8,799 nt of DNA from DASZZV01 sp035544835 (GCA_035544835.1 DASZZV010000451.1:1-8799); one strand, 5' to 3'; counted from the stretch's first letter, positions 1-6,101 are shown. The notes: generated by a model not told the origin, from the letters alone. Made by a program: numbers and translations.

Positions 1-39
1 CAGATCATGGTCCTTGATCTGTCGCCCGCCTTCGCGGGC
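1..39. repeat. Two adjacent intergenic hairpins
   Basis: Bases 1-7 (CAGATCA) pair perfectly with 15-21 (TGATCTG) around a 7-nt loop. Immediately after, GCCCGC (24-29) pairs with GCGGGC (34-39) around the loop CTTC. Neither hairpin is followed by a T-run, so an intrinsic terminator for an upstream gene is not well supported. The second hairpin shares its CTTC loop and flanks with the one at 114-129 but has a different stem, so it looks like a member of an intergenic hairpin family. The window edge cuts whatever lies upstream. Confidence 0.55.
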
Positions 40-80
40 TGCTGGACAAAGAAAGATTGAAGGGTTGGCGCCGCCCGCGC

Positions 81-129
81 CACCGGGCTCACGCCCGGTG
101 CTACAGGTCTAACGCGCGCCTTCGCGCGC
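81..129. repeat. Two-hairpin intergenic module (TCAC and CTTC loops)
   Basis: CACCGGGC (81-88) pairs perfectly with GCCCGGTG (93-100) around the loop TCAC. After CTAC and a short spacer, GCGCGC (114-119) pairs with GCGCGC (124-129) around CTTC. The first hairpin has the same 8-bp geometry and the same loop (read on the other strand, GTGA) as the hairpins at 974-993 and 1123-1142, but three stem pairs differ and each change is compensated. The module lies within a possible N-terminal extension of the next gene, which argues that this extension is not coding. Confidence 0.65.
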
Positions 130-188
130 TACCCTACTTCTGCCTTCTGCCTTTCGGCCCGTGGTATGTTCGTGCCCGGGAGGAACCG

Positions 189-872
189 ATGAGCTCGAGA
201 TCCGTTTCCGGCTTGGACGGCGACGATCGCCCGTCCCAGCCGAAGCTCTCGCGACCGCTCGATGAGATCGAGGTGCGTCTGTTGGGAAGTCTGATGGAGA
301 AGCAGCAGACAACGCCTGAGTACTATCCCTTGACGGTCAACAGCCTTCTGTCTGCAGCCAATCAGAAAACGAATCGCGACCCGGTGACTGAGCTCTCCGA
401 ATCCGATGTCTCGTCTGCTTTGGAGCGCCTTCAGGATCTTCACCTGGCCTGGAGAATAGTAGGCGGAAGAGCGACGCGGTGGGAGCACAACCTCGATCGC
501 CGCTGGCATCTCGGGCGTGGCGAGAAGGCGCTGATGACTCTGCTCCTCCTCCGTGGTCCCCAGACGGTCGGTGAACTTCGATCGCGCACGGAGCGGATGT
601 TCACCTTTGGCAGCATCGATGAGACTGACGGCGTCCTTGCGGAGCTCGCCGCATCCTCGGAACCTCTTGTGATTGAGCTTCCTCGGTCTCCAGGGCAGAA
701 GGAAGCGCGCTGGATGCATCTGGCAGGAGGGCCTGTTGAAGTCTCGACGCCCTCAGCTGCGCCTTCCGTTCCCAGCAATTCGATGACGGAACGGATCGAA
801 CGTCTCGAGGGGCTCGTCGAGACGCTGACGAACGAGCTGCGAGAGCTCAAGAACCGTCTCGGCGAATCCTGA
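189..872 (+). CDS. yceH: YceH/DUF480 (UPF0502) family winged-helix protein
   Basis: This 227-aa protein belongs to the YceH/DUF480 family, whose molecular function is not established; family members fold as tandem winged-helix domains. The family signature is clear: EKQQTTPEYYPLT at about residues 37-49 and NQKTNRDPV at about 58-66, followed by a second winged-helix region containing LRGPQTVGELRSRTERM (about 121-137). The C-terminal 25 residues (TERIERLEGLVETL...) have heptad spacing of a short coiled coil, as is usual at the end of this family. The reading frame is open from 57, but I chose ATG 189 because a strong Shine-Dalgarno (GGGAGGAA, 178-185) sits just upstream and residues encoded before it come from the hairpin repeat and match nothing in the family. 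The gene is monocistronic as far as can be seen: its downstream side is a 360-bp repeat-filled gap. Confidence 0.9.
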   Translation: MSSRSVSGLDGDDRPSQPKLSRPLDEIEVRLLGSLMEKQQTTPEYYPLTVNSLLSAANQKTNRDPVTELSESDVSSALERLQDLHLAWRIVGGRATRWEHNLDRRWHLGRGEKALMTLLLLRGPQTVGELRSRTERMFTFGSIDETDGVLAELAASSEPLVIELPRSPGQKEARWMHLAGGPVEVSTPSAAPSVPSNSMTERIERLEGLVETLTNELRELKNRLGES

Positions 873-901
873 AAGTGGCGCGCTGGCATGCTAGGATTCG
901 G

Positions 902-1216
902 AGAGTTGCTGAGTTGCTGAGATTTCGAGTTACTCAGTTCGGCGCGAGCCGCGTAGCGGCGGAATCTTGTTAGCCCACGGCGTGAGCCGTGGGAATGTTG
1001 ATGCGCGCCCTTATTTGGAGCCCCGTAGGGGCGGCATCCGTCCGAAGGAACGGGATCAAGATTCTGGCCTGCGAGTTATGGCGCCCCTACGGGGCTCCGC
1101 ATACGTTCGGCGCGTTCGCAAACCCACGGCTCACGCCGTGGGCTAACAAGATTTCGCCGCTACGCGGCTCGGGCCGAACTGAGTAACTCAGTAAACTCAG
1201 TAGCTCAGTAACTCTC
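902..1216. repeat. Large nested inverted-repeat element, ~315 bp, non-coding
   Basis: This element fills the 363-bp gap between the YceH gene and the E1 gene. Its main arms, 927-993 and 1123-1189, are 67 nt each and complementary at 65 positions. The repeat continues outward imperfectly through short tandem CTCA-type units (GAGTTGCT repeated on the left, CTCAGTAA-like units on the right). Inside lies a second perfect 17-bp inverted repeat (1017-1033 with 1082-1098). Each arm itself holds smaller hairpins: GCCGC-GTA-GCGGC (948-960), CCCACGGC-GTGA-GCCGTGGG (974-993), their mirror copies (1123-1142 and 1156-1168), and GCCCC-GTA-GGGGC (1020-1032 and 1083-1095). I see no transposase, no convincing ORF and no clear target-site duplication. 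It resembles a MITE or paired REP-like element. Its right edge reaches within 20 bp of the E1 start codon, so it must form much of that gene's 5' region. Confidence 0.85.
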
Positions 1217-1235
1217 AGTCATACGGAGCCACCGA

Positions 1236-3656
1236 ATGCAGACAGATCGACAGGGAGCGGCAGCGCCGGCGAACGCGCAGTTCACCAAGGAAAATATCCT
1301 CAGTGACTACCGCATGGGCTATCGAAGCAGGCAAGCAAGCCTGATCGGCCGGAAAGAGGTACTGACCGGCAAGGCAAAATTCGGGATCTTCGGGGACGGC
1401 AAGGAAGTCGGGCAGCTGGCCATGGCCCGCGCCTTCAGAAACGGCGACTTCCGCTCCGGCTACTACCGCGATCAGACCTTCATGTTCGCAACAGGAATGG
1501 CCACGCTCGACGAATTCTTCGGTCAGCTCTACGCCAGCACGGAGCTGGAACTCGATCCCGCCTCGGCCGGCCGCTCCATGAACTGCCATTTCGGTACGCG
1601 GTCCCTCGACGAGAACGGCGAATGGAAGAACCTCGCCGGCATGATGAACTCCGCGTCGGACGTCTCACCGACCGGCTCGCAGATGCCGCGTCTGGTCGGT
1701 CTGGCTTACGCTTCGAAGCTGTACCGGGAAGTCGACGAGCTGCGATCCATGACTCAGTTCTCGAGAAACGGCGACGAGATCGCCTTCGGCACGATCGGCA
1801 ACGCCAGCTGCGCCGAAGGGATGTTCTGGGAGTCCATCAACGCCATCGGAGTCCTGCAGGTGCCGGTCGTGATGTCGATCTGGGATGACGGTTTCGGCAT
1901 CAGCGTTCCCAACGAGTTTCAGGTTACCAAGGGCAATATCTCAGAGATCCTAAAGGGTTTCCAGCGCGACAGCAGGGGGCAGAAGGGTTTCGACATCTAC
2001 CAGGTTAGGGGATGGGACTACCCCGCGCTCTGTGAGACCTATCTGAATGCCGCGTCCATGGTGCGGACCGAGCACGTGCCGGCCATTATTCACGTGATTG
2101 AGGTGACTCAACCACAGGGTCATTCCACTTCGGGAAGTCACGAGCGCTACAAATCAAAAGAGCGGCTGCAGTGGGAAGAGGATTACTGCTGCCTCAAGAT
2201 GATGCGCAGGTGGATTCTCGAGCAGGGGATCGCCACGGCGGAAGAGCTCGACCGCTACGAGGACGAGGACCGCCGGATGGTTCGAGACTCACAGAGGCGA
2301 GTCTGGGATGCCTACCGCGCGCCCATCGATCGCGAGCGCACCGAGCTCATTACTCTCATCGACAGCGTTGTTGCGGCTTCTGCCAATCGCGCGCGGGTTA
2401 CGGAGATCCGCAACGAGCTGCAGCGGACGCCGAATGTTTTCCGGCGTGATCTGGCGCGGGCCGCGGCCTCTGTTCTCGTTGCCGGAAGAGAGGCCGGCGA
2501 AACGGCCCTGGCTCCGCTGGCCGGATGGCGTAATGAATACAACAGGATCAACGACCAGCGCTACGACTCGGACCTGCTGAGCTCCTCGGGCGAGTCGTCC
2601 ATTCGTGTGCCGGTCGTGCCGGCGGCCTTCAATGCAGAATCGCCGGTGATGAATGGGTTCGAGGTTTTGAACGCCTGTTTCGATGCCGCGCTGAAAAAGT
2701 ATCCGAACCTCATCGCCATCGGGGAAGACGTCGGTCAGCTCGGCGACGTGAATCAGGGCTTTGCCGGGCTTCAGGCGAAGTACGGACTGTTGCGGGTAAG
2801 CGATACAGGGATTCGCGAATGCACGATCGTCGGACAGGCGATCGGAATGGCCATGCGCGGCCTTCGGCCGATCGCCGAGATTCAGTATCTCGACTACATC
2901 CTTTATGCCATCCAGATCTTGTCGGATGATCTGGCCACGCTTCGCTGGCGTACGAAGTCGGGTCAGAAAGCTCCGGTCATCATTCGCACCCGCGGGCATC
3001 GACTGGAGGGCGTCTGGCACTCCGGATCACCAATGGCCGGAATCATCAGTCTCCTGCGTGGAATGCAGGTCTGCGTTCCCAGGAACATGACTCAGGCGGC
3101 CGGTTTCTATAACACTCTGCTGCAGTCCGATGATCCGGCCGTGGTCGTCGAGGTCCTCAATGCCTATCGCGCCAAGGAGCGTCGCCCGGTAAACATAGGC
3201 GAGTTCACGGTCCCTCTGGGCGTTCCCGAGATTCTCCGAGAGGGGACCGACGTCACCATCGTGACCTATGGAGCCTGCTGCAGGATCGCCATGGAAGCGG
3301 CGGAGCTTCTGGACGAGACGCAGATTTCTGCAGAGATCATCGACGTTCAAACGCTCTTGCCGTTTGACCTCCAGGGAATCATTGCCCGCTCGCTGCAGAA
3401 GACCAGCCGTGTTGTCTTCCTCGATGAAGACGTACCAGGCGGAGCCTCCGCATACATGATGCAGCAGGTTCTGGAGCGCGATCGGGCCTGGGAGCTACTC
3501 GACTCCGAGCCACGGACCGTTACGGCCAAAGAACATCGTCCCGCCTACGGATCAGACGGCGACTACTACTCCAAGCCGGGTCGAGAGTCGGTGTTCGAAG
3601 CGGTGTACGGACTCATGAACGAGAGTGATCCGCGGAGGTATCCGAAGTTTTACTGA
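1236..3656 (+). CDS. Fused 2-oxoacid dehydrogenase E1 (alpha+beta), ThDP-dependent
   Basis: This 806-aa protein is the E1 (decarboxylating) component of a 2-oxoacid dehydrogenase complex of the pyruvate/branched-chain type, with alpha and beta subunits fused. E1 uses thiamine diphosphate (ThDP) and Mg2+ to decarboxylate a 2-oxoacid and acylate the lipoyl group of E2. The alpha half spans about residues 20-345: the ThDP region is GTIGNASCAEG (185-195) plus SIWDDGFGIS (214-223), and QGHSTSGSHERY (294-305) corresponds to the active-site phosphorylation-loop region of E1 alpha. A less conserved linker follows (about 345-470). The beta half holds GEDVG (496-500), TGIRECTIVG with the presumed catalytic Glu528, WHSGSP (594-599), and a transketolase C-terminal domain from about 665. 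GNA...DDG replaces the usual GDG...NN with the identical 26-residue spacing. Start: ATG 1236 with GGAG at 1225-1228. No E2 or E3 gene adjoins, so the substrate (pyruvate, branched-chain or acetoin type) cannot be assigned. Confidence 0.92.
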   Translation: MQTDRQGAAAPANAQFTKENILSDYRMGYRSRQASLIGRKEVLTGKAKFGIFGDGKEVGQLAMARAFRNGDFRSGYYRDQTFMFATGMATLDEFFGQLYASTELELDPASAGRSMNCHFGTRSLDENGEWKNLAGMMNSASDVSPTGSQMPRLVGLAYASKLYREVDELRSMTQFSRNGDEIAFGTIGNASCAEGMFWESINAIGVLQVPVVMSIWDDGFGISVPNEFQVTKGNISEILKGFQRDSRGQKGFDIYQVRGWDYPALCETYLNAASMVRTEHVPAIIHVIEVTQPQGHSTSGSHERYKSKERLQWEEDYCCLKMMRRWILEQGIATAEELDRYEDEDRRMVRDSQRRVWDAYRAPIDRERTELITLIDSVVAASANRARVTEIRNELQRTPNVFRRDLARAAASVLVAGREAGETALAPLAGWRNEYNRINDQRYDSDLLSSSGESSIRVPVVPAAFNAESPVMNGFEVLNACFDAALKKYPNLIAIGEDVGQLGDVNQGFAGLQAKYGLLRVSDTGIRECTIVGQAIGMAMRGLRPIAEIQYLDYILYAIQILSDDLATLRWRTKSGQKAPVIIRTRGHRLEGVWHSGSPMAGIISLLRGMQVCVPRNMTQAAGFYNTLLQSDDPAVVVEVLNAYRAKERRPVNIGEFTVPLGVPEILREGTDVTIVTYGACCRIAMEAAELLDETQISAEIIDVQTLLPFDLQGIIARSLQKTSRVVFLDEDVPGGASAYMMQQVLERDRAWELLDSEPRTVTAKEHRPAYGSDGDYYSKPGRESVFEAVYGLMNESDPRRYPKFY

Positions 3657-3661
3657 GGCAA

Positions 3662-3798
3662 ATCGGAGTGGCGGCATCTTGCCGCCTGGCTCAGCGGCGT
3701 CCCGCGCCGCCGTCCGGTGCGTGATGACTACTGTTCCGCCACCCGAACGGCGCCACGGGATGGCGTCGAGCCAGGCGACAGGATGTCGCCACTCCGAT
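3662..3798. repeat. Near-palindromic intergenic element, 137 bp
   Basis: The outer arms 3662-3692 and 3768-3798 are complementary at 28 of 31 positions, and the match continues inward more weakly. Each half contains two hairpins in mirror order: GGCGGC-ATCTT-GCCGCC (3670-3686) and GCGGCG-TCCCG-CGCCGC (3694-3710) on the left; CGCCA-CGGGA-TGGCG (3751-3765) and GGCGAC-AGGAT-GTCGCC (3774-3790) on the right. Read on the opposite strand, the right-hand loops are ATCCT and TCCCG, matching the left-hand loops, while the stems differ by compensated changes. The element lies between the stop codons of the convergent E1 and pdxH genes and could separate their transcripts, but there is no U-tract to mark it as an intrinsic terminator. 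No ORF inside is credible. Confidence 0.8.
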
Positions 3799-3817
3799 GT
3801 GCACGAGTGCCCGATCC

Positions 3818-4435
3818 TCACGGCGCCAGCCGCTCGATCGTCCACAACGAACCATTCCGTCGATAGCAGAGTCGATCGTGGAGTCTGCTTTCCCGTCCCT
3901 GCCAGAATTCGATGGCTGCCGGGATGAGTCGATAGCCACCCCAGTTAGGTGGACGGGGAACCGCTCCGTTCTTGAATCTCTCTTCCGATGCGCTGAAGAG
4001 AGCCTCGAGCTCTTCACGGCCCTTCAGCGGCTCGCTTTGAGGCGATGCCCAAGCGCCGAGCTGACTCCCCCGAGGACGCGTTTGAAAGTAACGATCCGAC
4101 TCCTCGGCTGACACCCGCTCGACCTTCCCCTCGGCGCGTACCTGACGATGGAGAGCCGGCCAGAAAAAAACAATTGCAGCATGAGGGTTCGCATCCAGAT
4201 CCTCGGCTTTGCGGCTCTCGTAGTTGGTGAAAAAATGAAAGGAATTGTCGATCACTCCCTTCAACAGAACGAGACGCACCGACGGAATGGCCGCCGGCGT
4301 GGCTGTCGCCAGCGACATGGCATCCGGCTGCGGCTCGCGGGTGGAGGCCTCATCGAACCATCTGCTGAACTGGATGAAGGGATCGGAATGCAGGTCGTTT
4401 TCGTGGAGCTCGGCTGAAGGCGTTTCGGAATGCAA
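3818..4435 (-). CDS. pdxH: Pyridoxamine/pyridoxine 5'-phosphate oxidase
   Basis: PdxH is the cytoplasmic FMN enzyme that oxidises pyridoxine or pyridoxamine 5'-phosphate to pyridoxal 5'-phosphate with O2, the last step of PLP synthesis and salvage. The 205-aa length is typical. Visible signatures are RLVLLKG (54-60) and FHFFTNYESRKAEDL (66-80) of the FMN-binding split barrel, FWPALHRQVRAEG (91-103), the TRPRGSQLGAWAS stretch (119-131), and the C-terminal dimerisation segment FWQGRESRLHDR (177-188) ending in W-x-x-x-RLAP. The start codon is TTG (4433-4435), supported by a Shine-Dalgarno GGGAGAG 6 nt upstream; the next in-frame ATG (residue 40) would remove conserved sequence. It converges with the E1 gene and is divergent from the PilZ gene across a 131-bp gap. 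No other vitamin B6 gene is in the window. Confidence 0.95.
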   Translation of the reverse strand: MHSETPSAELHENDLHSDPFIQFSRWFDEASTREPQPDAMSLATATPAAIPSVRLVLLKGVIDNSFHFFTNYESRKAEDLDANPHAAIVFFWPALHRQVRAEGKVERVSAEESDRYFQTRPRGSQLGAWASPQSEPLKGREELEALFSASEERFKNGAVPRPPNWGGYRLIPAAIEFWQGRESRLHDRLCYRRNGSLWTIERLAP

Positions 4436-4441
4436 TGGTTA

Positions 4442-4448
4442 CTCTCCC
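4442..4448 (-). promoter_or_regulatory. Ribosome binding site supporting the TTG start of pdxH
   Basis: On the minus strand GGGAGAG lies 6 nt before the TTG codon at 4433-4435. There is no in-frame ATG or GTG nearby that would preserve the N-terminal region, so this site decides the start. Confidence 0.65.
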
Positions 4449-4462
4449 AGGATCGGCGCTGA

Positions 4463-4489
4463 TTCTTACATGAGCGGCAGGCTAGCCAA
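4463..4489 (-). promoter_or_regulatory. Weak candidate promoter for pdxH
   Basis: On the minus strand TTGGCT (4484-4489) is followed after 15 nt by TAAGAA (4463-4468). The spacing is shorter than the preferred 17 nt and both boxes are imperfect, so this is a possibility only. It would give a leader of roughly 20 nt that includes the Shine-Dalgarno. Confidence 0.25.
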
Positions 4490-4535
4490 AGGGCGAGGGG
4501 AATCAGAGTTGCAAATAGTGAGGTTCCGTCAGAGA

Positions 4536-4541
4536 TACAAT
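4536..4541 (+). promoter_or_regulatory. Candidate -10 box (TACAAT) for the PilZ gene
   Basis: TACAAT lies 25 nt before ATG 4567, which would give a short leader of about 20 nt. The best -35-like hexamer, TTGCAA (4509-4514), is 21 nt away, which is too far for a standard sigma-70 promoter. The call therefore rests on the -10 box alone. Confidence 0.3.
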
Positions 4542-4566
4542 CAGCGTCGGCGAGAGTACGAAAATC

Positions 4567-5286
4567 ATGACAAGGGTGTCAGAGTCGAAGCGAACAGGAC
4601 CGCGACGGAAGGTTGAGCGGATCAAGCTCTCCATGCCTGCGGGTGCGCGCGTGGGAGCCCACTCGGTGTCGCTCATCGACCTGAGTCTGCGTGGCGGGCG
4701 GATCGAGCATCCTGCGCCGATTGCGGTCGGACAGAAACTGCTGCTGACCTTTGCCTTCGAAGAGAAGCCCATCACAGTGTCGGCGACGGTGGTTCGATCG
4801 AAGCTGGAGCGCTTTACCGATGGCCGCGGGATTTACGAGTCGGGTGTGGTTTTCGATCACCCGGGAGACTCCGAGCCGCGACTGCATCGGATCATCTCGG
4901 CGATGGTCATGAGCGCCCTCGAAGAGCAGAAATCGAACGCGCGTGGGGACTTTCCGAAGTACCTGCTGGCCATGATCTCCGGCGTCGAGGCCGGCGGCGA
5001 GTCGGAGCGCCTGCATCCCATCGAAAGAGTTCGCTATGCGCGCGCGCAGGGCTATGTGCAGTACACGCTCCACGACAACGGGAAATGGACCCGCAGTCGC
5101 GCTCGAAACTCCGAGCAACCGGAGGAGGGATTCACGGTGTGGGCCTATGAAGATGCCGACGCGTTGGAGCTGCTTTGCGAGACCTATTCGAACGGAGAGG
5201 GAAACGTTCGCTCCCTGATACGTCTCTGCGCCGAGCTCAGCCTCTATGTCGACGACTCGTTACCGCCCCAGAAGTTCAGTCCGTAG
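4567..5286 (+). CDS. PilZ-domain protein with an uncharacterised C-terminal region
   Basis: The N-terminal ~110 residues form a PilZ domain, the common bacterial cyclic-di-GMP receptor. Both binding motifs are present: RxxxR as R14-K-V-E-R18, and D/NxSxxG as D38-L-S-L-R-G43, with the typical beta-rich sequence up to GVVFDHPG (93-100). Binding is thus predicted, not shown. The remaining ~125 residues (QYTLHDNGKWTRSRAR, EEGFTVWAYEDADALELLC) contain no domain I recognise. No signal peptide or membrane segment is seen, so the protein is probably cytoplasmic. ATG 4567 has only a weak Shine-Dalgarno (GAGAG, 4552-4556), and a GTG three codons later is an alternative; the next ATG (4633) would delete the RxxxR motif. 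There is no flagellar, pilus, cellulose or GGDEF/EAL gene nearby to suggest its target. It is convergent with the HTH gene, 35 bp apart. Confidence 0.85.
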   Translation: MTRVSESKRTGPRRKVERIKLSMPAGARVGAHSVSLIDLSLRGGRIEHPAPIAVGQKLLLTFAFEEKPITVSATVVRSKLERFTDGRGIYESGVVFDHPGDSEPRLHRIISAMVMSALEEQKSNARGDFPKYLLAMISGVEAGGESERLHPIERVRYARAQGYVQYTLHDNGKWTRSRARNSEQPEEGFTVWAYEDADALELLCETYSNGEGNVRSLIRLCAELSLYVDDSLPPQKFSP

Positions 5287-5321
5287 GCAGAGGCGGCGAC
5301 ACCTCGAAGGCAGTGCGAATA

Positions 5322-5537
5322 CTACTCGCCGCGGGCGTCGTTTTTCTTGAGCTCGACCCTGCCGTGGTAGCGCTCGAACCCGCGTAGCAGCAGGTTCAGC
5401 GTGCGGCCCCCCGGAACCTCACCATTGCTGGATTCCCAATCGGCGATCTTCGTCGCTGGTACTCCCAGCACACCAGCCATTTCGTTGTGCGACCACCCGA
5501 GGGCGAGTCTGCGGTTACGAAGTTCTCTCGGAGTCAT
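5322..5537 (-). CDS. Small XRE-type helix-turn-helix DNA-binding protein
   Basis: This 71-aa protein is nearly all one XRE/Cro-type helix-turn-helix: MTPRELRNRRLALGWSHNEM leads into AGVLGVPATKIADWESS, with SHNEMAGVLG as the first HTH helix and PATKIADWE as the recognition helix. A short basic/acidic tail follows. Such proteins act as transcriptional repressors, often of neighbouring promoters, or as antitoxins; no toxin-like partner gene lies beside it. The frame is open 15 codons further upstream (to 5582), but I place the start at ATG 5535-5537 because a strong Shine-Dalgarno (GGGAGG on the minus strand, 5544-5549) lies 6 nt before it. It is divergent from the DoxX gene and could regulate the shared 180-bp region, an inference from position only. 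Confidence 0.82.
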   Translation of the reverse strand: MTPRELRNRRLALGWSHNEMAGVLGVPATKIADWESSNGEVPGGRTLNLLLRGFERYHGRVELKKNDARGE

Positions 5538-5717
5538 GACACACCTCCCGAGTAAAAGGTTGGACGGCTGACCGCTTTTCATTGTACTGCTCGCGAGGCA
5601 GGCGTTCTAGTGGGAGACGAAACCAGGGTCGACTCAGCACAAGCTTGTCGTTCCGCCACCCTGTGACCTGCTCGTGCACGTCCATTGCACAGCCCTCCTC
5701 GTGAGGTGAAGGGTCTG
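5538..5717. promoter_or_regulatory. Divergent regulatory region between the HTH and DoxX genes
   Basis: This 180-bp gap must hold the promoters for both divergent genes. For the HTH gene, TACAAT on the minus strand (5581-5586) is a reasonable -10 box, but no good -35 is seen. For DoxX no convincing promoter was found. Close to the DoxX start are a small hairpin, GTGCA (5674-5678) with TGCAC (5686-5690), and a CCTC/GAGG pairing (5694-5697 with 5703-5706) that could cover part of the ribosome binding site. I found no clear dyad operator. Confidence 0.35.
5544..5549 (-). promoter_or_regulatory. Ribosome binding site deciding the HTH gene start
   Basis: The minus strand reads GGGAGG followed by 6 nt and ATG (5535-5537). 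The upstream in-frame start at 5582 has no such signal and would overlap the TACAAT -10-like box. Confidence 0.75.
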
Positions 5718-6101
5718 ATGAATTGGCTTAAGAAATACGAGGGGCACCTGTTTGCGCTGCTGCGAATCGTCTCCGGCCTGATGTTCGCGATGCACGGCAC
5801 ACAGAAACTGTTTAATTTTCCGCCGAGTGACCACCCGGGGATGGCGATTGCGTCCATGGGCGGTCTCAGTGGATTGATCGAGCTCGTGGCAGGCTTGCTG
5901 ATCGCCATCGGGCTCTTCACCGGCTTCGCGGCGTTCATCGCCAGCGGCGAGATGGCCGTCGGCTACTTCATGATGCATTTTCCGAAGGGCTTCTGGCCGA
6001 TCCAGAATAAGGGCGAGCTGGCCGTGCTGTATTGCTTCCTGTTTCTCTACATGGCCGCCCGCGGCTCAGGACCGCTGAGCATCGACGCCGCACGAAAATA
6101 G
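5718..6101 (+). CDS. DoxX-family integral membrane protein
   Basis: This is a 127-aa DoxX-family inner-membrane protein. Family members are small four-helix proteins; some are linked to thiosulfate:quinone oxidoreductase or to redox and oxidative-stress functions, but most have no assigned substrate. Four hydrophobic segments are visible at about residues 8-28, 48-66, 67-88 and 99-115. Family-like motifs include HGTQKLF (26-32) at the end of helix 1, ELVAGLLIAIG (55-65), the YFMMHFPKGFWP loop (83-94) and NKGELAVLYCFLFLY (97-111). ATG 5718 is preferred over the ATG at 5685 because GAGGTGAAGGG lies directly upstream of it and the protein then begins with a short amphipathic stretch as in homologues. 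A terminator hairpin follows about 35 bp after the stop. The gene is divergent from the HTH gene. No DoxA/DoxD-type partner or thioredoxin is nearby. Confidence 0.88.
   Translation: MNWLKKYEGHLFALLRIVSGLMFAMHGTQKLFNFPPSDHPGMAIASMGGLSGLIELVAGLLIAIGLFTGFAAFIASGEMAVGYFMMHFPKGFWPIQNKGELAVLYCFLFLYMAARGSGPLSIDAARK

Noticed and set aside
57..188. N-terminal extension of the YceH-family protein in the open frame from 57
   Set aside because: It runs through hairpin repeats, has no family likeness and lacks a Shine-Dalgarno, whereas ATG 189 has a strong one.
129..889. Long minus-strand ORFs opposite the YceH-family gene (129-719 and 440-889)
   Set aside because: They overlap a clearly conserved gene on the other strand and encode Arg/Ser/Pro-rich sequence with no domain.
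989..1186. 65-aa ORF inside the 902-1216 element
   Set aside because: It lies wholly in inverted-repeat sequence, with no ribosome binding site and no recognisable protein.
905..1215. Possible CRISPR-like array in the CTCAGTAA/GAGTTGCT tandem units
   Set aside because: Units are 7-9 nt with no spacers, and there is no cas gene; they are microsatellite-like tracts.
2289..3020. 243-aa ORF on the minus strand
   Set aside because: It is antisense to the well-supported E1 gene and shows no domain; it is a codon-bias shadow.
3625..4111. Plus-strand ORFs across the 3662-3798 element and the pdxH 3' end
   Set aside because: They cover a palindromic repeat and antisense pdxH sequence, and lack a plausible start signal or protein family.
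5322..5717. Toxin-antitoxin module centred on the HTH gene
   Set aside because: No short co-directional partner gene adjoins it; neighbours are convergent PilZ and divergent DoxX.
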